64,000 nucleotides of DNA from Paramacrobiotus metropolitanus (lineage: Eukaryota; Tardigrada; Eutardigrada; Parachela; Macrobiotidae): contig NW_026570258.1 in the NCBI RefSeq assembly GCF_019649055.1, positions 1 to 64,000 on the forward strand, given 5' to 3'. Made by a program: the position numbers and the translations under genes. The notes below the pieces were generated by a model, which was not told where the DNA came from, did no database searches, and was given only the letters and a program-made list of their open reading frames with translations. Below, piece after piece: positions 60,340-64,000 of this stretch (within the stretch, counting starts at the first letter, position 1; the number at the start of each line of letters is the position of its first letter).

Positions 60340-61289
60340 ATGTCCTCCAATACTTCGAACGTAACAAGCAAAGCGCAAAACGAATCAGCCGCGTTGGTCG
60401 GTGCATTTGCCGCTCTCAAACTGCTATGTAACGGAGCTCTGATGGTTTTCTTCATAAAACACCGCAACCTCCGCACTCCCTTCGCCGTATATCTAATCAA
60501 TCTGTTGTGCTGCAACATATTTCAACACTAGAGGATCCGCTGGTTGTTCTGGAATTACTGAAATGTGGCTGGTATCTATTATTAGCGTGGTGCAACCTCC
60601 GCATCTACGTGGATGAAGTGGGCAGTGCCTTAATCCTGCACGCCCATCTCCTGATTACTGTCAACCGCATCCGGGCGCTAACCTTCCCCATCCATTACCG
60701 CAACGCACACTCGAAGAAACTGGCTGGTGTTTTATGCTTTTTATTGTTCGTATATTGTCACGTGCTAGTATCCCCATGGTTGTTAATTGATTTCTTGTAT
60801 TATCGACCGGACATGCAACTGACTACAGTGTGTAGTGTGGTCACTACCGCGCAACCGACGCTGAGTGTATTCTTGAGAATTTGGATTAACTGGGGACCGC
60901 TCGTGGCAATTCTATTGGCGTATCCATACATATTATGGAAAACCATGGCCCCCAGTAAAATTTGCTCGCAGCAATTATCTTCAATGCAGAAAACAAAGGA
61001 CCTTGGACCGTACCGGAGAACGGTTAAGGAGAACCGGCATGCGTTCTGGATACTGAGAGCGCTGACCAGCAGCATGCTGATCTGTTGGACACCGACAAAG
61101 ATCATCGATGTATTAACCGTGTTTTTTGACGCTAAGGTTCCTGAAGCCGTGACAGCTGTTTGCGCCAATATATTGTACGCGTGCCACGCAGTTGTCGATC
61201 CCATTATCATCACACTGAGTTTTCAAGAAGTTCGTGCGGCTGTGAGGTCCGGTTTTGGCGCAGCACTTCATTGGACCGGCGTAGCATGA
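60340..61289 (+). pseudogene. 7TM receptor, cluster gene D, one frameshift after TM2
   Basis: ATG at 60340. TM1 and TM2 (LRTPFAVYLINLLCCNIFQ) are in one frame that stops at 60529-60531. From about 60525 the next frame continues with LEDPLVVLELLK, a TM3 Cys, GSALILHAHLLITVNR, SMLICWTP and VVDPIIIT. A single base is missing in the CAACA stretch at about 60523. Otherwise complete, 310 residues or so. Confidence 0.8.
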
Positions 61290-61809
61290 CGGCTAATTTA
61301 CTAAAACCATTTCCAAGGATTCCGATAATTTTCACTCACTTTGTTCCTGGCAGTCAAAAAAAGTTTAAAGTGCGATTGGAAATCTGACGCATGATTGTTA
61401 AAATCAGCCTTTACAGCAGCCAGATTAAGGGATTTAATTTCTACGAAGAATACATTGGTAATAATACAGTTTACAGCAACGCTATTCTCAGAAATGATGC
61501 TGCAGGGAAATCGAGGGAATTAAACTGCGGCGCCTTCCAGTTCATTGCACTGTCCACGTTTCCTCCCTGGTGGGCCGCTCGAACTACACCTCAACCGCAC
61601 TATTTACCTATGTGCACAGAAACGAATGCTGAGAACAGCAAAATAATTCGAAGAGGCTCAAACAAACAGTGTCGAAGATAGAAATCATTTCATTATTAAA
61701 AAAGTAACAGCAAGTTCAACGTGGTAGTGCAACATTTAAAAATCTGTGACACACTTTACGCACACTAACGTCGGTGGCAATTTTGTTCGGCAGCTACTCG
61801 AAGACCAGG
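61290..61809. other. Intergenic between receptor genes D and E
   Basis: No gene recognised. Confidence 0.4.
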
Positions 61810-62823
61810 ATGATGTCCAGCTTGTCCAATAACACCACAAACAATTCCGATCTAAGCGGTTCGGCTGTATCCGTGGCTGTTTTTGCTGCAGTGAAGCTGT
61901 TACTTAATGGATGCCTGCTATTAACCTTTATGACAACCCGACATTTACGCAACCCGTTTGCTGTTTATTTAATAAATCTGTTAAGCGCCAACATCTTCAT
62001 GACACTGGAAGATCCCCTCGTCGCTGTGGAACTGCTGCATTGGCGCTCGTACTTCACTTCGACACTGTGCAGTATTCGAATATATATCGATAAAATAGGC
62101 AGCGCGCTGATTCTGCATGCACACCTTATGATCACCGTCAATCGGATCTGGGCTTTGAGTTTCCCCATTAATTATCGCAATCGGCACACGAAAAATCTGG
62201 CGCTCATACTCTGCTTGCTGGTGTTGCTGTATTGCCATGTGCTGGTGTCGCCGTGGCTCTTAATCGACGCGCTGTATTTTCGGCCTGATATGAATTACGC
62301 AACCGACTGTAATGTGATTAGTAAAGCCCAACCGATACTTAGCAAGTTCTTGAGAATTTGGGTTAACAGTGCCCCCCCCTGTTTGTTATTCTTTTGTCGT
62401 ACCCGTATTTACTTTGGAAAACCATGAATATCGGTACAAACACCATCGCCAACCGGAAACAGCAGTCGTGAAAGAAGCATCTAGTAGAGAAAAGTGCAAC
62501 GTACATCTGGAATAAAAGAAAATCGGCACGCATTCTGGATACTAACGGCCTTGACCAGCAGCATTTTAATTTGTTGGACACCCACAAAGGTCATCGGGAT
62601 ATTAATCGTTTTCTTCGATGCAAAGGTGCCAGAAATTTGGGTGGCAATGTGCAGTGATATCTTGTACGCCTGTCAATTGCTTTTCGATCCGATTATTATT
62701 ACGTGGGCCGTGGAAGACCTCCGGGTTGTTTTGTGGTCCAGTGTGTGCAACTTTAAGCGTTACGGAAACGGTGGTATTACTAAAGGTAGTTTGTTGCTGA
62801 AGAAACTGGGTAAAACACTGTGA
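61810..62823 (+). pseudogene. 7TM receptor, cluster gene E, frameshifts at TM5 and third loop
   Basis: ATG at 61810. TM1-TM4 are in frame with NRIWALSFP, GSALILHAHLMITVNR and VSPWLLIDALYFRP. At 62372-62379 a run of eight C breaks the frame just before ILLSYPYLLWK. A second shift lies between about 62410 and 62495, and the last part (62494-62823) holds ENRHAFWIL, SILICWTPTK and FDPIIIT. Decaying gene or consensus error at the C run. Confidence 0.8.
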
Positions 62824-64000
62824 ATTTAAAGCATTATCAGAACACGTTTTTCCTGCGAAGTATATATCGTTTTGTACGCGTCTGCTCAGTTCGCACTGCA
62901 CGACTTCATGTCGCAAGAAACAAGGTACGCCTTATTCTTCAGGCGGTGGATGCTTGATGTTATCTGAAGTTGGTCACGGTGTTTCTAATCTTGACCTCAG
63001 TTTTAGTTCTTTAATTCCAACGGGCGGGACGATCTAAACGATTAAAAAACTGGGCATGTCACCCATGTCAAATAATGTCTGCGCCCCTAAATGACTTTAT
63101 CTGAAAAGTGAGTACACTGTAACAAAGACGTTATTATCATCTTCTCTAGTAATCAAGCAAAGTTTTCGTACTGGCAACCGGTCCTTTAGGAATTATTCGT
63201 TTGGCTTGGATATCTTGAGGGATTAAGGATGGTCAACTACACCAATAAATAAGCGGTAGAACCTAGATTTCATCGTCGTTCTTACTCGCATTGCTCTCGA
63301 ATAATAACATCATTTAGAAATCCATTATATCTCTTGCATTTATGCGTTTATACAGTAGTTAGTGATGGAGAAAGTTCGGCAACTAATTAAGGATGCATCG
63401 GTTTTGTCTTCAAAACCGGAAAGGTCACTGAACAAATGGAGAAAAACTGATTTTGCGATCTCTTCAACTTTGTATATTACAAAGTATATTATAGTTGAGG
63501 TCACGTCTTTAAGTTCGTGCAATGCAATAAGACATGCAAGGTACAAGCCCGAATGTAGAATGACATGAAAATATAGAGATAATACAAATAACACAAATCC
63601 CTGTTACTACGGCAGAAATACAACAACAAATACAAAGGTCATTCAGGACGAAATTACAGTTGGAGACTTGGAGTAACTAAAATATTCGTGAAACGGTAGT
63701 ACAGGAACTAATAGAAGAATACATCTGTACTTCAGTACTTCAGTACTTCAGAAAAATACATCTGTGCTTCAGTGTTATGCAACTCAATGAATATATACTT
63801 TTTTAAGTGACTGAACTGGTTATGCCGAGATTCTTTTGCACGGCATCACTAAATGAAATTACGGAGTCTGTAGTTTAAATGAAATTACGGAGTCTGTAGT
63901 TGTCGATTCATAATCTGCAACAGAATTTGGATACTGTGTTACACCCCTGTATTTTTACTTCGCACCAAGAAGCTTCCGTTGCTCTTGAATGTGATGATGT
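62824..64000. other. Intergenic, no gene recognised
   Basis: Only short chance ORFs; contains two small tandem repeats near the right edge. Confidence 0.45.
63851..63902 (+). repeat. Tandem duplication of 26 bases
   Basis: AAATGAAATTACGGAGTCTG... occurs twice in direct succession (63851-63876, 63877-63902), differing only at the last base. A CTTCAGTA repeat lies at 63732-63775. Confidence 0.85.

Noticed and set aside
63362-63568. Short plus-strand frame near the right edge
   Set aside because: No domain, no paralogue, AT-rich context; treated as chance.

Overview
The window looks like a small-intron animal genome. Genes have short introns with GT-AG ends, TATA-type promoters, 7TM receptors, F-box and kinase genes, and a dense load of transposons. 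The lineage-specific families (a Tudor/SH3-like plus F-box protein, a divergent receptor family, short secreted proteins) most resemble tardigrade (Eutardigrada) proteins as I remember them. That assignment is an inference from memory, not a search result.

Region 1 (1 to about 17.3-18.1 kb, minus strand) is one very large Ty3/gypsy-type LTR retroelement whose 3' end lies off the left edge. In transcription order it has an LTR/leader region, two upstream coiled-coil-rich ORFs, a Gag with a CCHC knuckle, a protease ORF, an RT-RNase H-integrase ORF with a long basic tail, and then at least five more ORF segments where an env would normally sit. Those segments are not env-like: they encode repeated helical-hairpin modules joined by Thr-Thr-Gln-Val linkers. 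A strong splice acceptor sits just before them. The element is saturated with the pentamer GTCGG/CCGAC and carries a recurrent 6-5-6 hairpin, apparently conserved at RNA level.

Region 2 (18.1-32.3 kb) has a three-exon F-box gene (20.2-23.2 kb) with a foldback element in intron 1, a small secreted-protein gene (24.8-25.2 kb), a 7TM receptor gene split in transmembrane helix 3 by a TA-flanked MITE (26.7-28.5 kb), and a foldback element with a minisatellite core (30.4-31.25 kb).

Region 3 (32.3-51.3 kb) is a shuffled, repeatedly duplicated neighbourhood. It holds an intact protein kinase-Kelch fusion gene (33.65-36.6 kb) with a DLD motif in place of DFG, several kinase and Kelch fragments, two intact genes and one dead copy of a short Met-Gly-Asn protein family, four copies of the secreted-protein family ending in NWFLG (counting the copy at 24.8 kb; one truncated), a DIRS/Ngaro-like tyrosine-recombinase retroelement remnant, and a second foldback element inserted in that remnant.

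Region 4 (54.1-62.8 kb) is a tandem cluster of five intronless or near-intronless 7TM receptor genes (one minus, four plus). All share an N-R-I/W type motif instead of D-R-Y and a D-P-x-x-F motif instead of N-P-x-x-Y. Three of the five carry small frameshifts, two of them at homopolymer runs, so they are either decaying genes or consensus errors. No rRNA, tRNA or CRISPR array was recognised.
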